NCBI RefSeq assembly: GCF_030052815.1
Contig: NC_079495.1
Coordinates: 114,163,795-114,227,794 of the forward strand
Length of the DNA: 64,000 bases
Source: Hevea brasiliensis
Lineage: Eukaryota > Streptophyta > Magnoliopsida > Malpighiales > Euphorbiaceae
Direction of reading: 5' to 3'
A model generated the notes under the pieces. It was not told the DNA's origin. It worked only from the letters and a program-made list of their open reading frames with translations, and searched no databases. The translations under genes were made by a program, and so were the position numbers. Numbering within the stretch: position 1 is the stretch's first letter; each line of letters opens with the position of its first letter. Shown in pieces: positions 24,089 to 37,368 of the stretch.

Positions 24089-26209
24089 TGAAAGAACGGA
24101 AGCGTGAAAAATACAAGTTTATACCATTGAATTCAAAAATTTTCATCTAGGGTCACATGCATCATGCAATGCATCATGTAATATTTATTTTTATCTATTT
24201 GATTTCAATGATAAACAACATATTAAAACTCTTTTAATATGTTTTTGGATCTGTATTTTCCATTTAAGATTTTTAAATTAATCAGATTAATTTTAGAACC
24301 CTAGATTAAATCAAGAACGATTACACTAACCTCTTGATGCACTGCAGCGTTTTCTGTGCCTGTGAGATTCGTCTTCAGGATACCAGATGTTGTCCCTCTA
24401 GCTTGTCCACACCAAGAACACCTATGGCAGCCCTTGAACTGCTTCTAAAGCTTGTTCTATTAATTAGAAATTCAAGTTCTGCCTTTTAAGATATTAGAGA
24501 TGTAAACAGGACACTAGAAACAATTTCTAGTGTTCTTAATTCAAGAGATTGATGGCTAATCTCTTTGAATTGATGAGAGATAAAGAAGAATAGATGGAAA
24601 GCCTCAAAATGGCGTGACAAAGGAGGAGTGGCTGCTGGTTGTATTTTTCTTTTTCATAACAACACTTATATAGCTAGGTTAACACATTAAACCCTTGCCA
24701 CATGTCACCCTTTGATTAGCTCTAGGTTTAAGTGACCCAATCACATTGTGCCAAGTGTCAAACCTATATTTAATCTTGATTTAATCATCTTATATGATTA
24801 AAAAACATTTGGCAAGCTTGTGTGTAATCCCATGTGTCACCATCTCATGGTGCCACGTGTCATACTGTGAAATGACCAAAATGCCCCTGTGTCTTAATTT
24901 TGAGTTCTCAACCCAAAATAATGATTTTTTCTTCTTCTAATTAATTTATATCAAATATAAATTAATTAATTAATCTCTATTAATTAATTTCTCATTAATT
25001 AAATTCATATTTAAACACTTTAAATATAAATTTAACTTATACTATACATCCAATAATCTAGATTTGGTTTCAAGTCATGCTAGGGACTTTGCAATCTAAT
25101 TGCAAACCAAACCTATTTAATTAATTAATTAAACTCTTTAATTAATTAATTAAATCATATTTAAATAGGTGATAACTTGTGTATGTGTGTGACTTACTGG
25201 GCTCATCACTAATTGGTAATGAGACATGATATCAACTCTTAATATCATCAGAACTCTTTCTTACCATAAATGATTTCTCTAAATCATTTTATGCAACTCA
25301 TAAACCATGGTTAACACCTAGCATAGCATGCCATGGACACCCAATTAGTAATAAGGTTTACCTTAAATGAACCTATAATCATATGTTAACATGCACTAGA
25401 ATCTCTCTGTTACAAAATCCCAACTCAAGTTGGAGTCATGGTTTATGTCAAACCCCATTTGCTATGAATATTATGTTCTCTTTTAATTCCAATTCTTGAT
25501 TAAAAAGATTTTCTCATCAGAAACTCTTTTCTGAATAAATCTATCTGTCCTGGCCAGGAACTTGAAACATCAAGAACAATTAAATGAACATAGGATTTTA
25601 TCTCTATTTACTTAGAGGAACAGATTCCATTTTGATCAACACCTACCTCCATATATAACTAGTAGGAGCCAACACATGCCCATATATCCATACACAGTAC
25701 AAGTATGAAAGCAGTATCAAACTCAAACTACCTATATACAAGATAATTGTGCTATCTCAGGTCTAAAGATTATATGCACTGATATGATTTATGATAAAAC
25801 ATTGACAAGAGTAAACTCCATGTGTTTGTCATAAGTGTCACTGGTTCGGCCTACTTATCATGTATAAGTGCCTATCATGTTTGTTATATGGCATGAGACT
25901 CACCATTCCATCTTATTTATATCTCATATAAATAACTTGGGAACAAACATGAATACAATCTTTCTGGATAAGTCATGTCCTTATTATGAAGTATCCTCGA
26001 TTGTGAACCTATTTATGATACTTTGTACTAGAAATACTGTCACTCATATTCTTAACAACTTAAGAATAGAATTTCTAACAAAATATCAATGGACCTTTTC
26101 TATTACACATAAATATATTATGTAAATGGAAAAGTAGAAATGCCTTTAATTAATAAAAACATGTACAAGATACATACTAAATGATATGCTCTAGGGCATA
26201 CTACTAACA
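24089..26209 (-). repeat. 3' LTR of copia element (2121 bp)
   Basis: It starts TGAAAGAACGGAAGCG and ends ...ACTACTAACA on +, so the element-sense termini are TGTTAGTAGT...CTTTCA. It has a GCATCATG duplication near 24165-24180 absent from the other LTR. An 85-codon frame (25868-26125, +) is repeated in the other LTR only because the LTRs are copies. Confidence 0.93.
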
Positions 26210-26222
26210 ATCTCCCACTAGC
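26210..26222 (-). other. Polypurine tract of copia element
   Basis: The minus strand reads GCTAGTGGGAGAT immediately before the LTR start TGTTAGTAG. AGTGGGAGATTG next to the 3' LTR is typical of plant copia elements. Confidence 0.85.
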
Positions 26223-26223
26223 A

Positions 26224-29200
26224 CTAGAGCCATTCATTACAATATCTTAGACCTATCTTCTCAAGATGTCGGTCCAGCTGAGTCTGTGACATAGGCTTAG
26301 TGAATGGATCAGCTAGATTTTCAGCTGATGCTATTTTCTGCATAGCTACATCGCCTTGTCCAACTATTTCTCTGATAATGTGGTAGCGCCTTTCTATGTG
26401 TTTGGATTTTTGGTGAGACCTTGGTTCCTTAGCCTGTATGACTGTTCCATTGTTGTCACAGTGTAGTGGAACTGCTGACTCAATGGAAGGAACTACTGTA
26501 AGTTCTGTCACGAACTTCTTTATCCAAACAGCTTCCTTTGCAGCATCTCGATGCAAAGAATATACTCACCAGAGTGGAATCTGCAGTCGTGCTCTGTTTG
26601 GAACTCTTCCAACTCACTACACCTCCATTACAAATGAACACATATCCAGAGGTAGACTTTCTATCATCGATATCTGATTGGAAATCATAATCAGTATAAC
26701 CATCCAATTGCAAGTCTCCACCTCCATATATCAAGAATAAATCCTTAGTTCTTCTCAAGTACTTAAGGATATTCTTGACAGCTATCCAGTGTTCCAAACC
26801 TGGATTGGATTGATACCTGCTAGTCAAACTAATAGCATATGCGATATCCGGCCTAGTACACAACATTGCATACATTAAACTTCCAATAGCCGAAGCATAT
26901 GGAATCCTGGCCATCTTATCTCTTTCTTAAGGTGTCTTTGGAGACATCTCTTTAGAAAGGTGGATACCATGTCTCATTGGTAATAATCCTCTCTTGGAAT
27001 CAAGCATGTTAAACCTCTTTAACACCTTTTCCAAGTATAGACTTTGGGATAAACCAATTATTCTTTTCGCTCTATCTCTATAGATGCGAATCCGAAGAAT
27101 ATAGGTTGTCTCCCCTAAGTCTTTCATGGAGAATGTATTTAACAACCATACCTTTACAGTTGTCAACATACCTGTGTCATTACCCATCAACAATATGTCA
27201 TCCACATATAAGACAAGGAAAGTGATAGCACTGTCACTAACCTTCTTATATACACATGGCTCATCCTCATTTTTGATAAAACCAAAGGATTTAATGGCTT
27301 CATCAAAACGGATGTTCCAACTCCTCGAAGCTTGTTTCAACCCATAAATGGATCGCTTTAGCTTGCATACCTTGGAACCATCTTGGGATTCAAAACCCGT
27401 AGGTTGTTCCATGAAAATGTTTTCTTCAATGTATCCATTGAGAAAAGCTGTTTTGACATCCATCTGCCAAATCTCATAATCATAGTATGCAGCTATTACT
27501 AATAAAATCTTAATTGATTTAAGCATGGCAACAAGCGAGAAAGTCTCCTCATAGTCGATTCCTTGCCTTTTGGCGAAACCCTTTCTCTACTAGCCTTGGC
27601 TTATAGGTCTCTACCTTTCCATCAGAACCAATTTTCTTCTTGAAAACCCATTTGTTCCCTATAGGTACAATACCTTCAGGTGGGTCAACAAGATCCCAAA
27701 CTTGATTCTTATATATGGAATCAATCTCGGATTTCATAGCATCAATCCATTTTGAAGAGTCTATATCTGATATAGCTTCTTCATATGTAAGTGGATCATC
27801 TCCATGATCTACTTCTTCATGAGTAGACAACTCTTGTTCTTCTTCATAAAGGAAACCATATCTCACTGGTGGGTGAGATAACCTGGTTGTTCTACGAGGA
27901 ACAGCTGTAGATGTTTCATCAACGGGTATAGGTTGACTAGATGGATCTATATCCATCTGATCTGTTGGTTGGTCAGAATTCTCCAATTCTAACTGTATTT
28001 GCCTTCCTTTGCCTCCTTCTTGAACAAACTGTTGTTCAAGAAATGTGGCATCTCTACTTATCACAATCTTTTGCGAAGTAGGCAAATAAAAATAATATCC
28101 AAAACTATCTTTTGGATATCCAACAAATCGACCCTTTTTCGATCTGGTCTCCAATTTATCAGTGTTCAGCTTTTTGATATAAGCTGGACAACCCCAAATC
28201 TTAACATGCTTAAGACTTGGTTTTCTTCCATGCCATATCTCATAAGGTGTGGAAGAAACTGATTTTGATGGAATCCTATTCAGAATATACAAAGCTAATT
28301 TTAATGCAAATCCCCAAAAGGAGATTGGCATAACAGTATAGCTCATCATACTACGTACCATATCCAATAGGGTACGATTTCTCCTTTCAGATACACCATT
28401 CAGCTGTGGCGTTCATGGAGGAGTCAGCTAGGAAACAATGCCGTGCTCTCTCAAGTATTCATCAAATTCAGTACTCAAATATTCACCTCCACGATTTGAT
28501 CGAAGAGCTTTAATACTCTTTCCTATTTGATTTTCTACTTCAGATTTAAATTCTTTGAACTTTTCAAAGGATTCATGTTTGTATTTCATCAAATACAAAT
28601 ACCCAATCCTTGATTTATCATCAGTAAAGGTAATAAAATAATGAAAGCCCCCTCTAGCCATTTCTTTAAATGGACCACATACATCACTATGTATTAGCTC
28701 CAAAATATTTTCAGCTCTTAGCCCTTGTCCAATAAAGGATGATCTAGTCATTTTACCCTGAAGGCAAGATTCACAAGTTGGAGTAGGCTCAGAGCCCAAT
28801 GAGGATAGAATCTTCATTTTCTCCAATTTTGCAATCTATCTTCTATAACATAACATAACCTTAAATGCCAAATATATTTCGAACTTGAGTTGGTTTTCAC
28901 CATGGCATTGCATTCTTTTAGATCACTTGCATTCAATTTGTGTTTGTCATTATTATCCAAATAATAAAGACCATCATTCATATAACCCGAACCAACATAT
29001 TTATTTCCAAAATAAATATTGCAAACATCATCTGTGAACTGAAATTCATAACCATTTCTAGTCAAACTAGATATAGAAATGATGTTCTTAAAAGCATTAG
29101 GTACATATAAAATATTATCCAAACACAAAACATGTCCAAACATGTAAAAAGATTTAGATCCTATAGCTAAAGCTTCAACAGCTGAGCCATTGCCAATCCG

Positions 29201-30211
29201 GACTCTAACATCTTGAGAACGCAAGCTGCTACTATTTGCTAGTTCCTGCATATCATTAGAAATGTGAGAACTGGCACCAGTATCTAAAATCCAAGCTGTA
29301 GATGAACTATGAGTATCATCAGAATCTAAATAACAAGATATGGACATACCTTCTGAAGGTGTATCCTTTTTGTCCTTCAGAGAAGCAAGATACTATGGGC
29401 AGTTCGTTTTCCAGTGCCCATCTTTTTGGCAATGGAAACACTTTCCTTTGCCTCCATCAACTTTAGTCTTCCTTTTCTGTTTAGCTATTTTCTTGGAAGG
29501 ACCAGGAATCTGAGGTTTCATTTTCTTATTGCCCTTCTTCTTGTTGGACTTTCTAGCAAAAGAAGATGCAATCAAAGCTACCTCTTTTCCTTTATTGCCC
29601 GGTATATTCTTTTGGGCAATAACTAGCATGTTGACTAAACCAGCTAAGGTGCATTCCTGTTGATTCATATGAAAATTTGTCACAAAATTCCCAAAAGACT
29701 CAGGAAGGGACTGAAGGATCAAATCCGTCTGTAGTTGGAAATCCATGTTGAAGTCAAGATGTTCCAACTGCTCAATCAACCGAATCATCTTGTGGACATG
29801 ATCCCCAACATTATGTCCCTCAGATATCCTTATACGGAATAGCTGTCTAGATATCTCATACCTAGCATTCCTGTTGTGCTCACCATACAACTCTTGTAGG
29901 TTAAGAAGGATCTCACTCGCACTCAACATGTTCTCATGCTGCTTCTGTAACTCATTACTCATAGAAGCAAGCATGTAACACTTAGCTCTCATATCATGCT
30001 CCTTCCACTTGTCCAAAGTTTCATGTTCCTCTTGTGTGGCCTCTGGAGGTAAGGAACCAGGAACATTTGAATCTAGAACATATCCTATATATTCAAGGTT
30101 CAGGACAAGTTTCAAATTTCTTAGCCAATCAGACAGATTAGGTCCTGTCAACCTATTGCGATCAAGTATGCTTGCAAGGATATTGGATGGTGGTGGTTGT
30201 TCTGTGCTCAT
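26224..30211 (-). pseudogene. Ty1/copia gag-pol polyprotein (broken)
   Basis: Domains in order on -: gag from ATG 30211, with a C-terminal zinc knuckle (CFHCQKDGHWKTNC, about 29398-29440); protease with LDTGASSHIS near 29285; integrase with CESCLQG, DVCGPF and GVSERRN; RT with WQMDVKTAFLNG and YVDD at 27197-27208; RNase H ending at 26224. The copia order (integrase before RT) is clear. Breaks include TAG at 29393-29395 just after gag, a one-base loss near 28825, stops at 28428 and about 28410, a frameshift near 27540, TAA at 26927, and a frameshift near 26540. The integrase reads LRSNRGGEY where LRSDRGGEY is usual, so a catalytic Asp is lost, and the first His pair is degraded (RLCY for RLGH). 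It would have encoded the capsid and replication enzymes. Confidence 0.93.
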
Positions 30212-30591
30212 TTTTATCAGAAAATTAACTACAGAAAATAACCAGATTAATTAGTAAATGTATCATGTAATTAACCAAAATGATTATGGTCTTTTAATCA
30301 AATTGGTCCTCCCACTAACTTAGCGAATCCTACACTTCCAAAGTAGAAAACGGAAATCCTAGTTGGATGGATTTCTAGTGGGTGATTGAATTCTTATAAT
30401 TCTATTGATCATCCTCAGTTACATCCATTATTAGAATTACAATAAACTATAAGTGAGCAACTCCTTGCCCATCACATCTTATGTGAGGTTTAATCCTTTA
30501 CCTAGCCCCTAATGCTCAAAATCTCAGGTACAACTATTATTGACTTATCTTGCATTAGTTAAGTTGATCCCATTGAGCCAGTAATTATGCA
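30212..30591 (-). other. Copia leader, gag-proximal part
   Basis: Untranslated leader directly upstream of gag. It ends at ATGCA (30587-30591), the TSD of the solo LTR, and continues at 55583. No gene. Confidence 0.75.
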
Positions 30592-32715
30592 TGTGACACC
30601 CCTTACCCATCTACAGTGTAGCAGAGCAAGTTATGCCACTCAGTGTGCCAGAGCACCAATTTATGTTTCTATTTACAATTTATCCCTTTTTAATTCATTT
30701 ATTTTCAATTTTTGATAAATCTGAATTTTTCCGCAAATTTTATAGAAAATCCGGCAGAGTGCCGGCTGTAAATTGGAAAAACAGTTCTTCTGAACCTGTT
30801 TAAAAACACTTCCAATATAATTTCTAAATCCCAACTCCATTATACACATTTCAAGTCAATCTCAAAATCTCAATCTCAAATCACAATACTATTTTTAAAA
30901 CTTTTCTATTCACTTCATTACTTGAAGCATATTCATAAATATTTTTCAACATATCATTTATCAACATACATTATGCAGAAAATTTCAATAATATGAAATT
31001 TCATATATTTACATTAATACATAATTACAAGAGTTTATAGTTACAATCCAAACTAATACAAAATGCCAAAATACAAAATGCTCCCAAAATCCTATGTCCT
31101 ATCATATGCACTGCAGGTGTGAGGTGACTCGAGACTCCGGATGCAAATCTGAAGGCTCACCTGGTCTGATGTCTGCTGGGCTCACCAGCTAGGTCTCCAG
31201 TACCTGCGCGTGGCAAAAGCGACGCACTAAGCAATTCTGCTTAGTGGTGACAATATAAAATAAAATAAAATAAAATAAAACGGATATGCAGAATGTGTGT
31301 TTACATTTTTGGTAGACTTAACTTCTGATATTATTTACATTATTATTCAATTAAAATTTAGTAAGATTTATTATTATTGCCAGAGTAACCCATACTAGTC
31401 GACTGGACTGGATAAATGGGTAAACTGGCACTGGGTACTAAGTACCTCGGACCATCACACCATTGGTCACATTGTGTCTCCCGATGTGCAACAGAACAGC
31501 TAATAAGCTGTAATAATTATCAGGGTTAAAACCCAAGTGTAATAATTCAAATAACATAGGCAAAAGCTATTATGTCACAGAATGGCATGGGAAGCCATGA
31601 AACACAGAATGGCATGAAGCCATATGCAGTACTGCTAACAGAACCCTATTGGCATGCCAAGCTATCCAAACCAATCTTGTTAGGTATACTAGGACATTTT
31701 ACACTTTTAAGTTTCACAATTTTTGAAATTTAAGTTTTAGTGTTACTATTCCATTCATTGGTCAACAAAAATGTTGACTTTTGCATAGGCAATGGGTACA
31801 TTGGTTTCAATATCATCAACATACCACATTTTGCATTCAAAATTTGTTGGTATTGGTTGCCAATACCATTTCTAAGCTTAATGTTAGTTGGGCAGAATTT
31901 TCAGTTTTTATGTTTTATCTTTACTGTTCCGTTGGTCAATTTTGCAGTGGGAATTTGGCAAACTGATCAACATGAAAGTTGTTTCTTATTTTGTCTAGTT
32001 ACATTTCCTTTTTTGAATCACTCCATTTGGAGTTTTGTAGCTCAAGTTATGTCCAAAACCACAACTGGCCGGATTGAAAATTTTTCCAGAATTTCTGGAC
32101 TGACCATATCTACAGTGTAATGAATAGTGACTACAACTCACTTGTTGAATAGGTTTTGGTCATAATTTGGGTTAGGTTTCTTTAAAAGTTGTTGGTCTAT
32201 ATCTCAGCTTATTGCTAGTAAAATTTCAGGTCAATTGGACCTTTCTACATTGAGTTATGGCCAAATGACCAAACACTGTTCATTTGATCATTTTGCCCAG
32301 GCAGACTGCAGATCACCCGGATTAGGGCAAGCTTTTGGTCCACTTGCTTTGGTTTTATGGGCATAGTTTCTTCACCAAAGTTATGCCATTATGTGTCTAG
32401 TTTCATGTCCAATTGGCCTTGCACCAATTGAACCTCTACAATTCGAGTTATGGCTGCCCAAACCTACTGGACTCATGTCTAATTCTGTAGGTCACCATGG
32501 GCAGCCACACCAAACCCAAACTCCACTACTCAACACACTTCATTTTTTATTTAAACAGAACCAAATGGTCACTAATTGAGCATTAAAACTTACTTTCAGC
32601 ATTACATGATCAAAGTCTCCATTTTATACCCAAACCCTAACCCTAACATCTTAAATCATGCATTTAAGTTGCATTTCATCATCCTAAACAATAGGTTAGT
32701 GTTAAGGGCAGCTAG
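30592..32715 (-). mobile_element. Solo LTR family B, left part
   Basis: It starts TGTGACACCCCTTACCC. Preceded by ATGCA (30587-30591), and the same five bases follow its other end at 55577, so the pair 30592-32715 plus 54539-55577 is one solo LTR of 3163 bp, split by the array. It carries the modules of the family: ATCCGGCAGAGTGCCGGCTG (30750-30769), CTAAGC hairpin (31227-31244), GGTACTAAGTACC (31434-31446), GTCAACA hairpin (31761-31778) and CCAATTGG stem-loop (32407-32433). Related to, but clearly different from, the array LTRs. No coding capacity. Confidence 0.9.
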
Positions 32716-35700
32716 TGTGACACCCCTTACCCGACTACAGTGTAGCCGAGCAAGTTATGCCACTCAGTGTGTCGGAGCACTCTATTTTATCTTAATTCAT
32801 TTTTATCGTAGTTTTGAATATAACTTGTGAAATATAATTCATTTATTGAAATTGTAATTTATTTGAGGTTCTGAAAATTTTAAAGAAAATCCGATTGAGG
32901 CTAAAAATGGAGAAAACAGTTTCTTGAACTGTGAAAAACACTTCTAATAATCATATTCATCTATTCACAAACTCCAATATCAAAATCTCAATATTTTTTA
33001 ACCATTCGTTTCTCAATCATTCATCACATTTGATAGTCATGTAATAGTCACAGATCAATATTCATTTTTTCCATTTATAAACACAATTTTGCATTATTTA
33101 CATGAAAATCAAAATACATTACATAAGTTTCATTTACACAAAGGAAAATAAAAATTAATTACAAAATACCAAAATGAAGCCTAGTGTCCTACCAATGCAC
33201 TGTAGACGGTGAGGTGACACGGACACTATGCAGAATCGTGAACCGCCTTTACCGAACTGTGGTCTACCGGGCCCTCTGTCCAAATCTTCGCACTACGCGT
33301 TGCAAAAGTGACGCGCTAAGCATAAAGCTTAGTGGTGCCAATAATACAAGAAAATATAATATGCAAATAAAAATAATAATTTCCTTGCTATTGTGTTCAT
33401 AAGAAATGAGTAATTACTAACTTATTGTTTAGTCGAGGGCTAATCATGTTTTATGATATTAACTTCTTCATGTATTTCGTTAATTATTTTTTTTTTTCAT
33501 GATCTTGAGCTTCCTTGTATTTTTGTAATCATTCCTGATACTTAATTTTCGTATTTTCTTTAATAATCAGTTCACAGTTATACTTTTCCATTCATTTGGT
33601 TGCCCAACTAACCTATACTGGATGATTGGACTGGATAACGGGTCGTTGGCAGTGGGCACCGCGGTGCCTCAGGCCGTCATACCATGGGACGCAGAACGTC
33701 AACCACGTATGCAGTCAATATAGCTAAAAGCTATGATATCACATAATCGAGCATAAAAGCCATGAATACGGGCATAAAAGCCATGGATACGGGCATAAAG
33801 CCATGAATACAGGCACAAAGCCTTTCCTTTCGCAGTACTGCTAAAACAATATCCTATTGGCATGCCAAACTATCCAAACCAATCTAGTTAGGTATACTAG
33901 GGCATTTGATACTTTTAAATTTTTCAAATTTTGAATTTCAAGTTTTGGTGTTACTATTCACCTCATTGGTCAACAAAAATGTTGACTTTTGGATAGAAAA
34001 TAGGTGTATTGGTTTTAACACCCCAAACATACCACATTTTGTATTTAAAACTTGTTGGAATTGATTACTATTACCATTTCTAAGTTTAAACCAAGGGAAG
34101 CAGAATTTTCAGTTTGTGAAGCTTAAATTTACTGTTCCATTAAGCACTGTTGCAGTGGGAATTTGAAGAAATAACAAACATGAAAGTTGTTCTTTATTTT
34201 GTCTAGTTGAATTTCCTTTTTTGAATCACTCCATTTGGAGTTTTGTAGCTCTAGATATGGTCCAAAAACCACAGCTGGCCGGATTTCCATTCTGCAGAAA
34301 TTACCATATCTACAGTAACATGAACAGTGACTGCCACTGCCATTTGGGTTAGGTTCTGGTCATAATTTGGGGTAGGTTTCTTCATGAAAGTTGTTTTTCT
34401 ATGTCTTAACTTGTTTCTGTAAAAATTTCAGGTCAATTGACCATATCTACAGTGAGTTATGGCCAAATGAATAGTTACTGTTCATTTGGTCATTTCTGCA
34501 GGTGCTGTTGCAGGGTATCCAGATTGGGGCCAACTTTTGGTCCTCTTGCTTTGGTCTTTTGGGCATGGTTTCTTCAGCAAAAATGTGCCATTATAAGCCT
34601 AGTTTCATGTCCAATTGGCCAAACACCAATTGGACGAACACAGCCAAAGTTATGGCTGTCTAAGTGGACTGAAATTTCAGTCACCCTGCTGCTGCCCCTA
34701 GGCAGCATACTCATTCACTTTGCCATGCATTAACTCACTTCAATTTATGATTAACTTGCCTTAAATGGTCACTAATTGACCACTAGAATGTCCATTAATC
34801 AATTCAAATGCCAAGTCCAATTTTCACTTCTCAAACCCTAATTTCCATATGAGTTTTCACAACATGCTTTAATTAACTATCTCATTCACTATCCACACGC
34901 ATACATGGTTTAAACATAATCTCTAATCCACTTTAAGTCCATCAAAACACTCCATTTCTATTCCTTCAAAAGGGCAGCCGAAATTTATGGTGGCCATACA
35001 CACAACTTTTATTCACTTAAACTACACTTTCTCACTAAATTCAAGTCCTTAATCATGTAAGTAAGGAGTTTTAGGTGTATAGATGCACTAACCTTTAGGT
35101 GGCAGATTTTTCAAGCTATCCAAACTCCTTCTTTCTTCTTCTTTTGGCTGCCTAGAGGTTGCTCAAGTTGCTAGGTTAATTTTTTGTGAAGCTAGGTTAT
35201 GATTTTGTTGGGTAGAAATGGGTGAATCAAGCTTTGAAAAGCTTGAATATACTTAGCTATGGAAGAGAGGTCACGTATTGGAGGAAGAAGAAGAAGAAGA
35301 GCAGAATTTTTAGGTCCATTTGTCTCTTTTAAGTGATTTAAGAAAGCTTATTAGCTTGTGATTGGTTGGTGAGTTTTAAATGACATCATCATATGTCATA
35401 AATGGGCATTTTCTTGTATTTTTCTTTTCTTTTCTTTTCTACTAACTTCAAATTAATTTTTTATCAACATTAATTCATATTTTATGTCATAATAATTATT
35501 TACTCAACTGGACAACTCGGCCAAAAATTGCTTCTGAAGGCGAAATGACCAAAATGCCATCCGTTTGGCTTAACGGGTCAAAATTGTCTGTACCGATTGA
35601 AAAATTTTTCTAAATATTTTCTTGGCATTCTAATGCCATAGGAACCTCAATAACCCTTCTCTGGAGTCCCAAAAATTATTTTATAATTTTTCCCTCGGGT

Positions 35701-35943
35701 CTAGGGCTCCTCGTTGCGAGAACCGCAACTTCCCTCTGGGTTACCCGTCACTTGGGCACCGGCTCCTTTAACTTAATTGTATTTTATTTCTAAAATTTTT
35801 ACTAAATTTTTCTTGTTAATATTTGAGTTAATTATGGTTCCTGACTTTAGTTTAAATATTTTTCTGGACGTTCTAGCTGTCCGGACCGACACCGGTCACC
35901 GAATAAAGAGAATGTACGGAGTTGCTACTGGGAGGGTGTTACA
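32716..35943 (-). repeat. Array LTR 1 (3228 bp)
   Basis: Outermost left LTR. Starts TGTGACACCCC, whereas the other four start TGTAACACC, and ends GGTGTTACA. Contains, left to right, the CTAAGC hairpin (33316-33332), GGCACCGCGGTGCC palindrome (33655-33668), a 20-22-bp tandem repeat (33751-33823), the GTCAACA hairpin (33969-33986), the CCAATTGG stem-loop (34609-34635), a (GAA)n tract (about 35284-35300) and the 5'-terminal block. The frame at 34437-34733 lies inside the LTR, antisense to gag, and is not a gene. Confidence 0.93.
33751..33823. repeat. Short tandem repeat GGGCATAAAAGCCATGAATAC in LTR 1
   Basis: Three to four degenerate units of about 20-22 bp. LTRs 1, 4 and 5 have the extra GAATACAGGCACAAAG unit; LTRs 2 and 3 lack it. 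A related unit occurs in family C at about 60190-60250. Confidence 0.75.
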
Positions 35944-35960
35944 ACTCTTACCTCTAATTT
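35944..35960 (-). other. Polypurine tract, array unit 1
   Basis: The minus strand reads AAATTAGAGGTAAGAGT before the LTR, preceded by TTTCGAGGACGAAATTT, the sequence that flanks the polypurine tract in Tekay/Del-like elements. The other units read AGAGGGGAAGAG, so this tract has a G-to-T change. Confidence 0.8.
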
Positions 35961-36003
35961 AAATTTCGTCCTCGAAATTTACAGATAAGTAATCGGGAGT
36001 TGC

Positions 36004-37241
36004 TACCTCCTTGTTTCTTTACTTCCTTGTATCGCCTCATCGATTATGCAGGTTTGGCTCTTCCTGAGCTTCCATAGCATATACTTGTGGTACCACCCTG
36101 ACTTCGGGCTTTTCAACTGTCTCTGAAACAATCTTCTGTGAAATGTCAGCTGTTTCTGCTCCACCTGATCTTTTACCCCTTTGAACTATAGGGGAAGGTC
36201 TATCAACTTGTACCGGAGCTATTGAACCACTCCTCTGAGGGCAATCTCTTATGAAATGATCCGTAGCCCCACACTTGAAACACTCTCCAGTTAACAGTCG
36301 ACACTCCCCTCTGTGTCTTCTACCACAATGCATACATTCAGGCATTGGGGTTGATCCCCTTGTTATTGTGCCCGGGGAACTAGCTATAGATATTCCAATC
36401 TGGCCTCTGTGGCCCTGTGTCTGATCTTGTAAACTAGAACCCTTAAACTTCTTACTATCAATTGGTATACCTGGTATCTGGTCCAAATTCCCTCTTACGC
36501 TGCCTATCTTTCCTATTTTGTTCATTTATTCTCACTTTCTCCACTTTTAATGCAGCTTCCACTAACTTGGCGAAGTCTGTGATCCCCAAGGCAGTGATCA
36601 TGATCTTTATATTATCATTTAATCCCTCTTCAAATCTCTTACACCTTTCAGCTTCATTAGGGACTATCTCCCTTCCATAGCGGCTCAATCTTACGAATTC
36701 CTTCTCATACTCGACCCATGACAACCTGTCTCGCCTCGGGTTAATAAACTCTCTTCTTCTCTCTTCTAGGTATACAGCCCACATATTTCTTCTTAAATTC
36801 GGAGAGAAAGAAGTCTCATGTCACTATTTGGCTGCACTTCATCGGACACGGTGTCCCACCATTCATATGCATCGTCTTGCAGCAGAGATACTGTGATTCC
36901 AAGTTTTGCTCGAGTGCAATGGAGTTGTTTTAGAATTCTGCCTGCTCAACCAATTCTACCGCAATGAGTCATCTTCTCTCTTGCCATAGAAGTCCACGAC
37001 TCCAAACTTTCTTAGCCTTTCAGTGTGATTTACATTGTGGAGCCGGTGGTGGTGGTGGTGGTCTTTGGCATTACTCGGCCATTTGTCTAAAGAAATCGGC
37101 CATTTCTTTGGAACATGGCTCGTGGAGGTGGCGAGCAGCTCGCTTGAGTGGCGGAGCGAGTTCTTCCATGCCCCAGTCTCACCTGCCAGGTGGAGCATGA
37201 CTCTCCACTTCCTCCTCATCGCTCGGTGATGAAGGGTCCAT
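36004..37241 (-). pseudogene. Gag of array unit 1 (broken)
   Basis: It would begin at ATG 37241 and end near 36004. The N-terminal part is frameshifted several times (37000-37210). The middle reads YLEERRREFINPRRDRLSW then the capsid-like EKEFVRLSRYGREIVP (about 36700). The C-terminal part has two zinc motifs, CMHCGRRHRGEC and CFKCGATDHFIRDC (36230-36340). In-frame TAG (36956-36958) and TGA (36816-36818) are shared with the other copies. Another frameshift lies near 36460, and the end is altered (stop at 36037). No pol follows; the polypurine tract and LTR come next. Confidence 0.85.
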
Positions 37242-37351
37242 ATCCTATTCAAAATAAGAAAGACAAACAGATCTGCATTAGTGTCACCTCGACTCTTACA
37301 AATGCAATGCATGGTATGGACTCAATCTAGGCCCAGAAATGCCTAAACCGT

Positions 37352-37363
37352 GCTCTGATACCA
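37352..37363 (-). other. Primer-binding site, array unit 1 (tRNA-iMet)
   Basis: Minus strand TGGTATCAGAGC, five bases from the LTR 2 edge at 37369. Confidence 0.9.
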
Positions 37364-37368
37364 CTAAA

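Noticed and set aside
32630..32650. Telomere-like AAACCCTAACCCTAAC
   Set aside because: Only about two units, inside LTR B; short interstitial matches are common.
33751..33823. CRISPR-like spaced repeats
   Set aside because: Degenerate tandem units without unique spacers in a plant LTR.
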